Source: Trichomonas tenax
Taxonomy: Eukaryota; Parabasalia; Trichomonadida; Trichomonadidae
Length of the DNA stretch: 42,578 nt
NCBI GenBank assembly: GCA_023091735.1
Contig: JALKBU010000403.1
Location: 1 to 42,578, forward strand
Direction: 5' to 3'
The position numbers and the translations under genes are program-made. The notes beneath the pieces were generated by a model. The model was not told the origin of the DNA, searched no databases, and worked only from the letters and a program-made list of their open reading frames with translations. Positions 18,801 through 27,903 of this stretch are shown piece after piece (position 1 is the stretch's first letter; the number at the start of each line of letters is the position of its first letter).

Positions 18801-21800
18801 GAATAAGGAGCGTTCATCAAATAAGTGAAATTCTCGAGAACTTCGTCATCGTCAAGAAGACCTGCTTTTCGCCATTGTGCGGCCTCCGGAAGTGGTGTAA
18901 TCGAGGCGATTTTGCTTGATGTCAATGAATAACTGATTCCTGCCTCTCTGCAGAACTTTCTGATTTGGCTGAGGAATTCATCTCTTTGTTCAGTTGTGAA
19001 TGATGAAGCGAATAATAAAGCAACTGATTGAATGAATGCATCACCAATAATTTCGGTCTGGTAATTCATGTGTCTATTAAGCTTTCCTTTCCATGTTTCG
19101 TTCTCTTTGATGAGCAGTTGAATGATTTCCTTTCCTGATTCTTCTTTCTGCTGATTGTCTTTAATTTGCTGAACAAGGATTGAAATCTCCTGATCTTCTT
19201 GATTCATTTGTTGCTTAAGAATTTCAATATTTTTGTCACTGACTGTTCTATTGGAGTGAACTTTAGTGAGTTTAGATCTCGTTGCTTCGACTTTGGATTG
19301 CAACTTGTTCAAATTGTGCTGTGAAGGAGTGAGTCTGATCATTGCGCTCTCGTAATCAACGAGTGATTTGATATAGAACAAGAAGTATTGGCAACCAACT
19401 GTTTCACGCTGTGCAATATCCTTCTTGAACAGTCTGTTCTTCTCAATTATAGGAACGATCTCACTGAGCTGAATATCTGTGATACGATGCTTCTCTGAAT
19501 ACATTGTTGTAACTTTTTGTATCAGCATTGGATCATTGAGAAGATTAACAGCGTTTGGCCATGTTGGCTCTACTTCCATCAATATGCAAATGATCTCCAT
19601 GACAGCCTTTGTGATTGGTGGAGGTGGATTTGCTGACTTCATATCGTTGATTTCTATCTTTGTTAATGACTTAAGTCGTGCGATGGATTTATAGATATCT
19701 GTGATATATTCATTCAGCTCTGCATCGTGTTGCTGACGAATTCTTTCGGCTTCTTCGAGATGCTGTTTCATCTCATCTTCAGCTTGTTTGATATCTTGTG
19801 CAATTGTTGTGATCTCTTTCTGTTTGGATGCTAGTTCTGTGTTGATTCTGTGAAGTTTCGATCTCTTGTTATCCAATTCTGGATTAAGTTCTTGAACTTG
19901 CTTTGATATTCCTTTAACTGTGTCTTGAAGTTCTTGGAATAGATTAACGATAGTCTTCAGTTTGTTGATTGTTTCGTTTTCTGTGACAAATGTCTTCTCG
20001 TATCTGTTCAAGAATACATCAATGAGCTTCATGAAGATTGATGGATAAACAGCAAAGTTCCTTTGGATCTTTGGATGCTCATTAACGTACTGACGAGCGT
20101 AGTTGAATGTATCGATGATAAGTTTCGATATCTGGTTCGATAATGGCTGGTTCTGTGTTCTGTCAAGAACAGCCTTGTTTGCGCATTGCATGAGCCCTTC
20201 GATCTGGAATTGCTCAAAGTTATCGATTGCGCAATGAGCGACAAGTGCTGGATTTGCTTGAATAACTTGCATGAAGTTTTGAGACTTAGAATCAAGATAA
20301 ACGAGTAAGTGGAAGTTCTCTGAGAATCTTTCGTAAAGGATTCTTCTCAAATTGTAGATTGATTCGTTTTCTCCTGTTAATTTAGCAAATCTTAAACTTT
20401 CACCGCACAAAACATCGAATTCTTTTGCAGAATACATAAGAGAAATGCCATTATTCGTCAGCAAGCACTGAATGTCATAAGCAACTTCTGGTTTTAGAAG
20501 CATCTCTTCGGTAACAGATATAGCGTATCCTTTACCACCACTGATAGCTTTAGGAAGAGCCTGCTTGATTTCATTTCTGAAAGAAAGACCACTTGTGAAT
20601 TCAAGATATTCGATGTTAGCGATTGATGCTGCAATTCTTGCACAAGTGTGTCTTCCACAGCCATCAGGGCCCAAAAGCATCATGTTGCCAAGTGGCTTAG
20701 AGAGAACTCTGTGGATACGAGAAACATGAACGGATATATCATTGAATATAACAATTCTTTCGTCAGAGATTCTTCGAGGGATTTGGAACTTTTGTACATG
20801 AGCAGTGAATATCTTTGTGAGTTCGTCGATGTTCAGGAAGAAGTTGTAGTCAGGAAGGACACCATATTCTGGATTATAGTCTTCGGCCTGTTTCTCGTGA
20901 TGACAGAATTTGCCAACTTGATATGATTTGAGGCTCTGAGTGCTGTTGAGTTTGTTCTTGATAGCGTTGGAGAGATACTCTTCATATTTCGGTCTATCTT
21001 CAGGCCTAAACTTGTCACCGAAAGATCTGTCCATTTCGTGAACCCACAGCATTTCGAGTTCGTTGCTTGTTCTGATGACTGTGTGAGAAGTGCGCATTAT
21101 GCCGAACAAAAGATTGATGATGTCGTGCATGTTGAACAAATAATGGGGACGCGCAGCTGTTGGATTAAAGTTTAATTTGACTTGCTCGTAAACATAAAGT
21201 GTTCCGTTGATAATCTTAGGAATTGATCCAATAACTTGGTCCTCATATTTGCCGAAGAACGCTTTCATGAGGGAGTGAAGAATGTTGAAGATTGATGTGC
21301 TGTTTGGCGCTGGAAGTTGATAAGTAATCACATTCTTTGTGAATCTGCTGCTGAGCTTCTGGTGTGAAGATGAATCATCATTAGCAACAGCGAATACCAT
21401 CATGTCTTCGATAGTGAACCATTGCTTCTTCTTGATGAAGAATGAGCCACTTTGTTCCATGATTTGCCTGAATAACTCAACGAATGGTTTCTCTCCATAA
21501 TCGTTATCTGCAGCGAGATGCATGTTATCGATAACTAATGCCCTCTTCATTCCTCCTCCTGCATAAAGGATTGATCTCTTTCTAATGCCCATGACTCTGG
21601 TGATTGATCTGTATAAATCAGCGGACTGGGAGTATCTTGAAGCTTCAATTTCGAGCAAACTTAGTTTTCTCTCATCTTCAAGCATTCTCGTGAAGTTCCT
21701 CTTGATCATTGACTTGCCAGAACCTGGCGGACCTCTAAGCAATATATTCATGCCTGACTCGAAGTACAGTCTCAATAACTTGAAGCTTCTCTCTGTTTCA

Positions 21801-24800
21801 ACTGTTGGTATCATGATTGAGTTACTCTTGATTGATTGCGGATGAATGCTGAAAGCATCGTTAGTGTCGACATACTTAGGAACAAGATCAGCCCAGTTAG
21901 ACCATGCGTTTGATTCGACATCATACCACCAATCGAAGATCGTTCCACGCATTGGAAGATCAACTGTGCCTTGGAAGCATTCTCGAGCCATTTTGTCGAA
22001 CAAAGTTCTTCTTGAGTTATCAAGATGGCCACCGAATGCCCAGTAATATGTGAATATGTAAAGTGCAGTCATCTTATCGGCAACAAGTTTGTCTGCAATT
22101 GAGAAATTCAGTTTCTCGATCAAATGAACGAATAACTTGAAGAAGTTGCCAACATGGCAGAGCGATGGAATTCCTTTGCTTGGAGATCCGTTTTCATCTG
22201 TGAATTGGACACCTTGGGCAATTGTTTTCTCTATGAGATCTGAGAAAATGTTAATATAGATATTCTGGCCCTTGAACATCGGCAATATAACGTTATACTT
22301 TTGTCCATCAACAAAGTTGTCCCAGATGTATGGATTCTGATCAAAATAGACGAGTCCACACTTGGCAATGAAAGAAGGTGAAATTCTGGAAATATCTGTT
22401 GTTTCAAAGAAGAAATGAATGTTTTCGTTCAAATAGATTTGGTCACCATTATCAACGTAAAGGATTGGATTGTCATAGAGGACAGACTCTATGTTATCAA
22501 CCCATTTGTTTGCAAGTGTGCCATCGAAGATATACCATCTAATCTTGTGCTTTCGTTGTTCATTAACATTCTTAATAGACTTGATTAAGAAACCGTCATT
22601 CCACTGTCCTTTACCAATAGATTCATAACCCAGCATTTCCTTGTTCGTGTAGATATCGTTGTAGATAGAGATCATATAGACTTGTGGAAGTTTTTGATCT
22701 TCATTGACTTTGGCATTTCTGTTGTAATAAGCTCTTAAAACTCTCAGTGCTGTAGACTTTCCTGTGCACGTTGGACCGAATAATATAACACCTCTGTTGA
22801 ACATGTATTGAGCTCTTATTTGTATTACTTTGTCGATAAAGATATTGGTTGAATGGAGTTTCAAATCTTTGAGTGTTGCACGAATTTCGTTTGCGATTTC
22901 TCTCTTGTAAATATCATCGAAATCAGGGCTGTGAGCTTGCTGGAAGTATGAAGCAATTGTTGCATCGAGTTGCTCTTTCTCGCTTTCTGTAACAGAAGAA
23001 ATTAAAGCAGCTTGAACAGCGTTGGCGACAACTAATTCATCTTTAATGTCGCGATTCTTGAACAATGTCACGAACTTCATGATGCGTTTAACTGTTTCAT
23101 ATCCGTAAATTGCACTCTTTCTATCATTGAAAATCGCAGCCAAATCAGCCAATAACTTAACTGTCTTTGCCGCGAGTTCTTTCGCTGTTTGATATCCAAG
23201 AGACCACAAACTTGCTTCGCAATATAATTCGAGAGGAGGAGCTCTGATTTGCGTTGGTCTGAAGAAGCTGTGCAAAGCATCTGGAAGAGCTCCTGTAACT
23301 TTGGTGAATGTCAAGAAAATTCCATACTTTTGTGGCATTGATACTTCGAAACCAAGCAAATCAACTTTCTTCGATTGAGCTTGAGCAGAATTGAAAAGTG
23401 ATCTAAAGAAGTCTGTTAATATCGCAAGTGAGTCCATTGGCAAGTTATCTGCATGTCTATAGCAAAGCCAGACGTTGGAAAGAAGTGCACCTTTAAAGGC
23501 CATCGAGATCTCCTTGAGTGTGCTTCCAGGAGTGCATTCAAGCATGTATAAGAACTTACCAAGTGTTCTCGCGAATATTTTGAGTGCCTCTGCTTTACCA
23601 CTTCCATGATCGCCAACTGCTGAAACACCAAATGAGTGATAGAGAGAAGTTGTCATCGAGAAGAACTCCTTTTCGAGGCCTTCAGTCATAACTGTCTTCG
23701 AATTGCAATCAGTGAATTCATTGTCATAGATGTAAGCGGATGATCCAATAGTGATCTTAACATCCTTGTTTTGTTCATCATATGTAAATTTAGCTTGTCT
23801 GAACCATTGGTAATCTTGTGCTGAAATAACATTATCTCTGATGTATCTATCGATTGTATCTCTGTGATACATTCTGAGAGTGATCAGAGAAGACAACTTC
23901 ACATGATCGAGTGGATTTTCGGAGTTCCTGAGCTCCATGCAATATGTTAAGATGTATCTTTCGATTTCCTTCTTGAACACTTTGAAGGACTCAACAGCAT
24001 TTCCTGTCTGGAAGCAAAGCATGACTCTGTTTGTCCAATCAATTCTAATTAGGATTCCAACGATCTGTGATAAATGAGATTTCACCCATTCTTCGTGTGT
24101 CATTTCATTCCTGTGTTGCATCGATGACTTAAATTCACTCTTGAGATGTCTCTTTGATGTTTCATCAATGTTCTTGAGCCAAGTATCAATGTTTGATCTG
24201 AACTTAATGGATCTGACTTCAAACACTTCTCCACTGGCATTAATTAATGACTTCACACATGGAATGTGATTATCTGGAACGATTTCGACATTTCTAATTC
24301 CATCGAATATCTGAGGAAGAATCTCAACAATGCAAGTTGGCTCTTTTGCACGAGAAATAATTGAAGCAAGCTGATTGTTAGACAAGAAATAGAATCTCAT
24401 GAAATTGATTCTCTTGCTATCGAGTCCATCATTAATCGACTTAAGCAACTTCTGGCATGATTCTTTAGCAGACTCCAAATCTGGCGCTGTTTGATTCAAT
24501 GCAGAAATCTTCGCAACTGCTGGATCATCGTTGATCTTTGTGGACAAAGTACGCCAAATCTTTTCAACAGATGTCAGTTCTTTGGAATCATTTGGTGAAG
24601 GACGCAATCCTGATGGGAAAATAGATAAAATGAATTCCCAGTTATCTTGAACATACCTCAGCAAATGCGTAATGTGGATCATGCCTTTGATCGTCTTTGC
24701 CCATGATTCAGCTGTTTGTCTGAGGGGAGCAACGTATGGAGAAGCTCTGACAGAGTCAATTGTTGTCTTTGCACTTTCGAGCTGTTCAAGAACTTCATCG

Positions 24801-27649
24801 AATTCGCAGATTTCGTAGCTGCTCTTTTGCCACTTCGATGTGTGAGATCCAAAGTATAATGCATCGATATCCTTCTGAACTTTCGTGATGCTTTCGAGGA
24901 GGATTCTCTCGTTTGTTGCTTGAACAGAAATGGAGTGAATCTGATCGACATAGTTGAAAGCATGTATATCGAACAAGTTATGTAATGTGAAAACGTCGTG
25001 ACTGAAAATATCTGTGCCAAGTAAGTTTGTGATAAGAGTCTTGTGCTCGATTGTGAAAGATGGATTCTTGAGATCCGATATAACAGGAAGGAGATTGCTA
25101 ACATCGATGATAGAAGTAACAAGTGTATCGGCGACTTGGTTTCCAATCAAGCCTTTAGCAGCCTTGTAGGCATTATCCTTGAATCCTTTGATTTCATCTT
25201 TCAAAGCGTCTGAATCGATGCTGATGAAGTTCATTATGAAGAGCTGGTTGATTCTCGAATCCCATAATGTCTTTGTCTCCCAAAGGAGTTGCTTGTATGA
25301 AACTTCTGTGCACAAATCGTTAACATCATTAAACTCTACTGGTGTGAGCTCCATTTTAGATCTGTAATCATTGTATTTGTTAGACAAATCTCTTGCATGA
25401 TTCGCTTTTGCAATGAGAACAACAAGAATTGCTGCAGCTTCGTTGTTAGTTGTGTCTTGATCATCGAGCTTTGGATTGTCTGCGAGTTCCTTGTATTTCT
25501 TGACTTCTTCGTGTAAATTCGAGATGGATTCGTCGAGTTGGACAGTAAAGTGTGCTTTCTGTGCCTGGACTTGACTTGGAGCATTGGAAAGAACGACCTT
25601 GATGTTATCGAGAATTGGCGATAAATCATTGAATAACTCTTTATCTTGCTCGTTAACAATGATTTGTTGATCTTGAGCAAGTTGGAAGAATTGTTGAAGA
25701 TTGTTTTGTTCATCAATGAAATTATTGACTAAAGCGATATATTTCATTGATACATCAATAAACTCAACATAAGACTGGACACTGTTAACGATGATAGAAA
25801 GATCTCTATGAGCTTCTTTGATGTGGCGTTCAAAGTCATCCAAATAACGCTTGATGACATAAGGAATCTTTGTCTTAATTGATCTGATGCAAACACCAGG
25901 TGACATAATGAGTGATTTCTTCATGTCTGCGCTAACGCAATAGAAGATACCGACATTCTTGGATTCGACAATAGACTTGAGGAATTTTTCTTCTGTGCGA
26001 AGTTCTTTGATTTTATCTGAAACATTGTTTGCAGTGATATTTGGATCATCGAGGAATGTTAAATCGATTGTTTGCTCGCTGTTATAAATAGAGAATGGTT
26101 CTGAGAATGTCTGATTGTAATGATTAAGGAGATGGAATTCGCTGTGAATAATGTTGACTTGTTCTTGTGTGATTGCCTTGAAAACCGAATCATTGAAGAT
26201 AATGCGGCCTAAATCTGGAATTGAAATGATCTTAAGCGCATCTTCTCCATATGTTTCATTGAGAACGCTTCCGAATAATGGATTTGTTAATAATCTTGGA
26301 ACTTTGAACAGCAAATCAATGAAATCATTGCGAACAATGTCAAGTTTTTCAATGATTTCTGTCTCGTTTGGACTCCATTTGATTGTTCCATCGAAGCTCA
26401 TATCGATCCAAAAGATTGGAGTATCAAACAGCTCCTTTGTGCGAAGCTTAACGAGTTCGTAGAGTTTCTGGAAATCTATTGGAAGCTTCAAGAAATCCTG
26501 ATATTCGGGATCGACAAAATTGAAATCTTTTGTTCCTTTTTCATGAAGAATCTGGAAAATGCTCAAAAATGTCATTGTTGAATCAAAGCAGAGGTTCCTT
26601 AAAGCATTGATAACAACGTAATCGACTAAATGAATGAATCTAACAAGTCTGTTGCATGTTGCACGATAATTTGCACGATTTGTGTATTCGAGTGATGTTT
26701 GACTTTCGATTGTGTTGTCTCTTTGCGTGTAATGGACTTTCTTGTAATGCTCCATCATCAGTTCGAGTGGTCTGCCCTTTGTTTTTCCTGAAAATCGCTC
26801 AGGAGAAACGAGCATTTCGCGAGTTTTTTCACATGCGTCATTTACCGTTTTACAAATGTAGTTGTATAAATCTGTGAACATAGCGGTCATTTTATTGTAG
26901 TGATCGTGATTATCATCGAGAAAATTTTTCATGCGATATTTTCCTGTCGATCTGAGTGAAAATAGTTTCAAATTTTGTATATCACTGAGTTTCCTTTGAA
27001 TTCTCAAAAACGCATCGCGTAAAATCATGTCTGTGAAGAATAAATTTTGCGTGAGAAGAATATTCGCATGTTTGACTTTTGATATTTGCACCAATGATTT
27101 CCACGCACGAAAGTGGCGCCATTGGCGTTGATAACGAAAGAAAGGAAGTTGAATTAATTTTCCAAATTTTCGATTTGCATCAAGCCATTCATCTAAAGTC
27201 TGAAAGTCCACTTCATCGCCACAAACATGTGTTAGGCCTTTCAAACTCAGAGTCCAGAACTCGCTGCGTTTAACTTGACTTGGAGGAATGATTTTTAAGC
27301 TTGTAGGATGATTTTCATCTTCAATCAACTTGGATGGATATAAGTAGACGTAGTTGTTCGTAAGGTTGTACTTTTTAACGTAATTTATGAATTCTATGGG
27401 ATCTTCGAAATTATCTGGAATCAAATTCAACTCCGGCTCCAATTGTTCGAGCTTTTTCGGAGTCCTTGGAGTATGCATTGTCGATGTAGTTGGTCGTGAG
27501 TGAGTTTCAGTGCGAGATTGAGCGCGAGTTTTCGGTCCAAAGCAGGAACCAAGCGTAACAGGTTTGCTAATTAGCTGCTGCCTTGGCACTAGACGGCTTT
27601 TTAGCTCTCTGAATCTGTCATTACCATTGTTAAAAGGAGGTAATGACAT
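15830..27649 (-). CDS. Highly divergent dynein heavy chain with degenerate AAA1
   Basis: An uninterrupted 3939-residue frame is read from the first true ATG at 27649 (the open frame runs to 27688 only with a TTG). This is the size of single-headed axonemal inner-arm heavy chains. The order is canonical: tail and linker to about 1340, AAA1 P-loop GDHGSGK (K1352), AAA2 GPTCTGKS (K1631) with IFDG (D1709), AAA3 GPPGSGKS (K1979) with VIDNM (D2041), AAA4 GPDGCGRH (R2333). Then come a coiled-coil stalk from about 2560 to 2850 with a microtubule-binding region near 2675 (EPTWPNAVNLL), then AAA5, AAA6 and a C-terminal domain with a VSAFHDARALFVVINQY stretch. AAA1 is abnormal: GKA replaces GKT; CYRHADN (1396-1402) stands where CFDEFNR is invariant; and the sensor stretch NPGYAGR is replaced, though FRP is kept. 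AAA6 SLGQGQ is also lost. Dyneins are powered mainly by AAA1, so force production is doubtful. The open 11.8-kb frame implies selection. Confidence 0.9.
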   Translation of the reverse strand: MSLPPFNNGNDRFRELKSRLVPRQQLISKPVTLGSCFGPKTRAQSRTETHSRPTTSTMHTPRTPKKLEQLEPELNLIPDNFEDPIEFINYVKKYNLTNNYVYLYPSKLIEDENHPTSLKIIPPSQVKRSEFWTLSLKGLTHVCGDEVDFQTLDEWLDANRKFGKLIQLPFFRYQRQWRHFRAWKSLVQISKVKHANILLTQNLFFTDMILRDAFLRIQRKLSDIQNLKLFSLRSTGKYRMKNFLDDNHDHYNKMTAMFTDLYNYICKTVNDACEKTREMLVSPERFSGKTKGRPLELMMEHYKKVHYTQRDNTIESQTSLEYTNRANYRATCNRLVRFIHLVDYVVINALRNLCFDSTMTFLSIFQILHEKGTKDFNFVDPEYQDFLKLPIDFQKLYELVKLRTKELFDTPIFWIDMSFDGTIKWSPNETEIIEKLDIVRNDFIDLLFKVPRLLTNPLFGSVLNETYGEDALKIISIPDLGRIIFNDSVFKAITQEQVNIIHSEFHLLNHYNQTFSEPFSIYNSEQTIDLTFLDDPNITANNVSDKIKELRTEEKFLKSIVESKNVGIFYCVSADMKKSLIMSPGVCIRSIKTKIPYVIKRYLDDFERHIKEAHRDLSIIVNSVQSYVEFIDVSMKYIALVNNFIDEQNNLQQFFQLAQDQQIIVNEQDKELFNDLSPILDNIKVVLSNAPSQVQAQKAHFTVQLDESISNLHEEVKKYKELADNPKLDDQDTTNNEAAAILVVLIAKANHARDLSNKYNDYRSKMELTPVEFNDVNDLCTEVSYKQLLWETKTLWDSRINQLFIMNFISIDSDALKDEIKGFKDNAYKAAKGLIGNQVADTLVTSIIDVSNLLPVISDLKNPSFTIEHKTLITNLLGTDIFSHDVFTLHNLFDIHAFNYVDQIHSISVQATNERILLESITKVQKDIDALYFGSHTSKWQKSSYEICEFDEVLEQLESAKTTIDSVRASPYVAPLRQTAESWAKTIKGMIHITHLLRYVQDNWEFILSIFPSGLRPSPNDSKELTSVEKIWRTLSTKINDDPAVAKISALNQTAPDLESAKESCQKLLKSINDGLDSKRINFMRFYFLSNNQLASIISRAKEPTCIVEILPQIFDGIRNVEIVPDNHIPCVKSLINASGEVFEVRSIKFRSNIDTWLKNIDETSKRHLKSEFKSSMQHRNEMTHEEWVKSHLSQIVGILIRIDWTNRVMLCFQTGNAVESFKVFKKEIERYILTYCMELRNSENPLDHVKLSSLITLRMYHRDTIDRYIRDNVISAQDYQWFRQAKFTYDEQNKDVKITIGSSAYIYDNEFTDCNSKTVMTEGLEKEFFSMTTSLYHSFGVSAVGDHGSGKAEALKIFARTLGKFLYMLECTPGSTLKEISMAFKGALLSNVWLCYRHADNLPMDSLAILTDFFRSLFNSAQAQSKKVDLLGFEVSMPQKYGIFLTFTKVTGALPDALHSFFRPTQIRAPPLELYCEASLWSLGYQTAKELAAKTVKLLADLAAIFNDRKSAIYGYETVKRIMKFVTLFKNRDIKDELVVANAVQAALISSVTESEKEQLDATIASYFQQAHSPDFDDIYKREIANEIRATLKDLKLHSTNIFIDKVIQIRAQYMFNRGVILFGPTCTGKSTALRVLRAYYNRNAKVNEDQKLPQVYMISIYNDIYTNKEMLGYESIGKGQWNDGFLIKSIKNVNEQRKHKIRWYIFDGTLANKWVDNIESVLYDNPILYVDNGDQIYLNENIHFFFETTDISRISPSFIAKCGLVYFDQNPYIWDNFVDGQKYNVILPMFKGQNIYINIFSDLIEKTIAQGVQFTDENGSPSKGIPSLCHVGNFFKLFVHLIEKLNFSIADKLVADKMTALYIFTYYWAFGGHLDNSRRTLFDKMARECFQGTVDLPMRGTIFDWWYDVESNAWSNWADLVPKYVDTNDAFSIHPQSIKSNSIMIPTVETERSFKLLRLYFESGMNILLRGPPGSGKSMIKRNFTRMLEDERKLSLLEIEASRYSQSADLYRSITRVMGIRKRSILYAGGGMKRALVIDNMHLAADNDYGEKPFVELFRQIMEQSGSFFIKKKQWFTIEDMMVFAVANDDSSSHQKLSSRFTKNVITYQLPAPNSTSIFNILHSLMKAFFGKYEDQVIGSIPKIINGTLYVYEQVKLNFNPTAARPHYLFNMHDIINLLFGIMRTSHTVIRTSNELEMLWVHEMDRSFGDKFRPEDRPKYEEYLSNAIKNKLNSTQSLKSYQVGKFCHHEKQAEDYNPEYGVLPDYNFFLNIDELTKIFTAHVQKFQIPRRISDERIVIFNDISVHVSRIHRVLSKPLGNMMLLGPDGCGRHTCARIAASIANIEYLEFTSGLSFRNEIKQALPKAISGGKGYAISVTEEMLLKPEVAYDIQCLLTNNGISLMYSAKEFDVLCGESLRFAKLTGENESIYNLRRILYERFSENFHLLVYLDSKSQNFMQVIQANPALVAHCAIDNFEQFQIEGLMQCANKAVLDRTQNQPLSNQISKLIIDTFNYARQYVNEHPKIQRNFAVYPSIFMKLIDVFLNRYEKTFVTENETINKLKTIVNLFQELQDTVKGISKQVQELNPELDNKRSKLHRINTELASKQKEITTIAQDIKQAEDEMKQHLEEAERIRQQHDAELNEYITDIYKSIARLKSLTKIEINDMKSANPPPPITKAVMEIICILMEVEPTWPNAVNLLNDPMLIQKVTTMYSEKHRITDIQLSEIVPIIEKNRLFKKDIAQRETVGCQYFLFYIKSLVDYESAMIRLTPSQHNLNKLQSKVEATRSKLTKVHSNRTVSDKNIEILKQQMNQEDQEISILVQQIKDNQQKEESGKEIIQLLIKENETWKGKLNRHMNYQTEIIGDAFIQSVALLFASSFTTEQRDEFLSQIRKFCREAGISYSLTSSKIASITPLPEAAQWRKAGLLDDDEVLENFTYLMNAPYSPYVIDPSGSIFNVVKLIEEKKAPPIVTKLELTNFLRILEGTMRAGSALFVTDTKRTVPYAYEAVLLRNLSLVHDKNVIRLQDRVIEIDPGFHVYFFTRFTEQNLSQTLSTRATVVNFAPSLHDHQMSMKNLVMKVLKPELIQKIAGLSKNLDQEQTNLEFCQQRIQDLLSTTDSQTIIEDNILFSELAKQQDGIQTMSKLIDTYSKELKELRDQTNFIDAPAKRVAILTELSKNLRYLNPLYVFGRVNFHYDIRKALQQMKEDDNLMEVLTYAFYKATLRSVFAEHRFIVSFLFSSAIMMSSGTLDQTDFDIFVSGFRREPSVFENPIPQIMSNEMWCDIQTLASHVKQIKNFPRRIMSDFEDFQRFLEEKSDTLPEKFSQGLTEFQLIILFKVIAPHHVPKMLFQFVSNNLSEKYVTVETMGLEEIIEMPEKVPVLIMTKALATPFFQLQTLARQRHTNLRCLSLPHTRANFVENTLNFAMQGGDWLLLEAVDEADMDVQLAVSGLVTKFKTVTSRHPTFRLFITVARESGIPLNILTDSVRLALAETSMPDKMLVELINWMPEDIFGKKKSTRLAFLVAVFHTAFTNYMNVNASKSVPLSNVPFFDAMQTLLNLHYALGTIPINVLKEGVVEMMYACHLVDEKDLLAFHLFVDQIFTEEIADGRAPISPDGKVTVPNGDTREFCINHAGKFASYVYNIFIKDQAAFSQDSSKRENQITNSLKLIVESNTPPPDLSLAPEQARTILQGLINVDSFTPSNGAQAMKKTDEFTVIVEEEASFLSKVVDTIRQSCDDIIGVEKGTFTDLLANYDEMIQVTLEKVPQRWFFEGCCASNYINIWLADLAKRVDFINTWIRKGRPQILDVSAFHDARALFVVINQYLANIRKIKIPQLVVLATIVPKNSNDFSASSIFIEGAELCGVAWDNENKCLASEGVTKDILIKLYSTDQEVDFESYVKIPLFVHDKYATSILLRGQQTWRNRVISINIQ

Positions 27650-27670
27650 CAAAGTTAAATAAAAAAACGT

Positions 27671-27683
27671 GTTTACAAAATTT
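27671..27683 (-). promoter_or_regulatory. Candidate shared ciliary-gene promoter word (dynein copy)
   Basis: On the coding strand AAATTTTGTAAAC lies 22 bp upstream of the dynein ATG and is followed by ACG and a T run. It matches the word upstream of IFT172. GTAAACA here would fit a forkhead-type site in animals, but trichomonads are not known to me to use one, so no factor is proposed. Confidence 0.3.
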
Positions 27684-27693
27684 TCCAAATTAT

Positions 27694-27843
27694 TTAAGGC
27701 TCAATATTAATGTCATTTGCCTTGGAATCGTATTTTATGGTTACTTGCTGAAAAGGAGGGGTACTTTTTCCCATTTTTTCAGAGTTTCTTCTCTTCAGCA
27801 AACTTTTTCCTATGACAAATTGCAGCAACTCTACTGCTTCCAT
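27694..27843 (-). CDS. Possible 49-residue ORF just upstream of the dynein, doubtful
   Basis: A minus-strand frame from an ATG at 27843 (open back to about 27903) ends 44 bp before the dynein start. The composition is protein-like (MEAVELLQFVIGKSLLKRR, then Lys/Ser-rich), but there is no motif, initiator or recognisable family. It may be a gene remnant, an upstream ORF in the dynein transcript, or chance. Confidence 0.2.
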   Translation of the reverse strand: MEAVELLQFVIGKSLLKRRNSEKMGKSTPPFQQVTIKYDSKANDINIEP

Positions 27844-27903
27844 TGGACTAAGCACAAGGCATGCCGCCAGTTTACAATAGACATCATCAACCAAAGCAAA
27901 ATC

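Noticed and set aside
27671..27683. GTAAACA as a forkhead/FOXJ1-type ciliary site
   Set aside because: The match is to an animal motif. I know of no such factor in trichomonads, so only the shared word is reported.
27650..27688. Upstream extension of the dynein start to 27688
   Set aside because: It would need a TTG start. The first true ATG is at 27649, and the extra residues add no conserved sequence.
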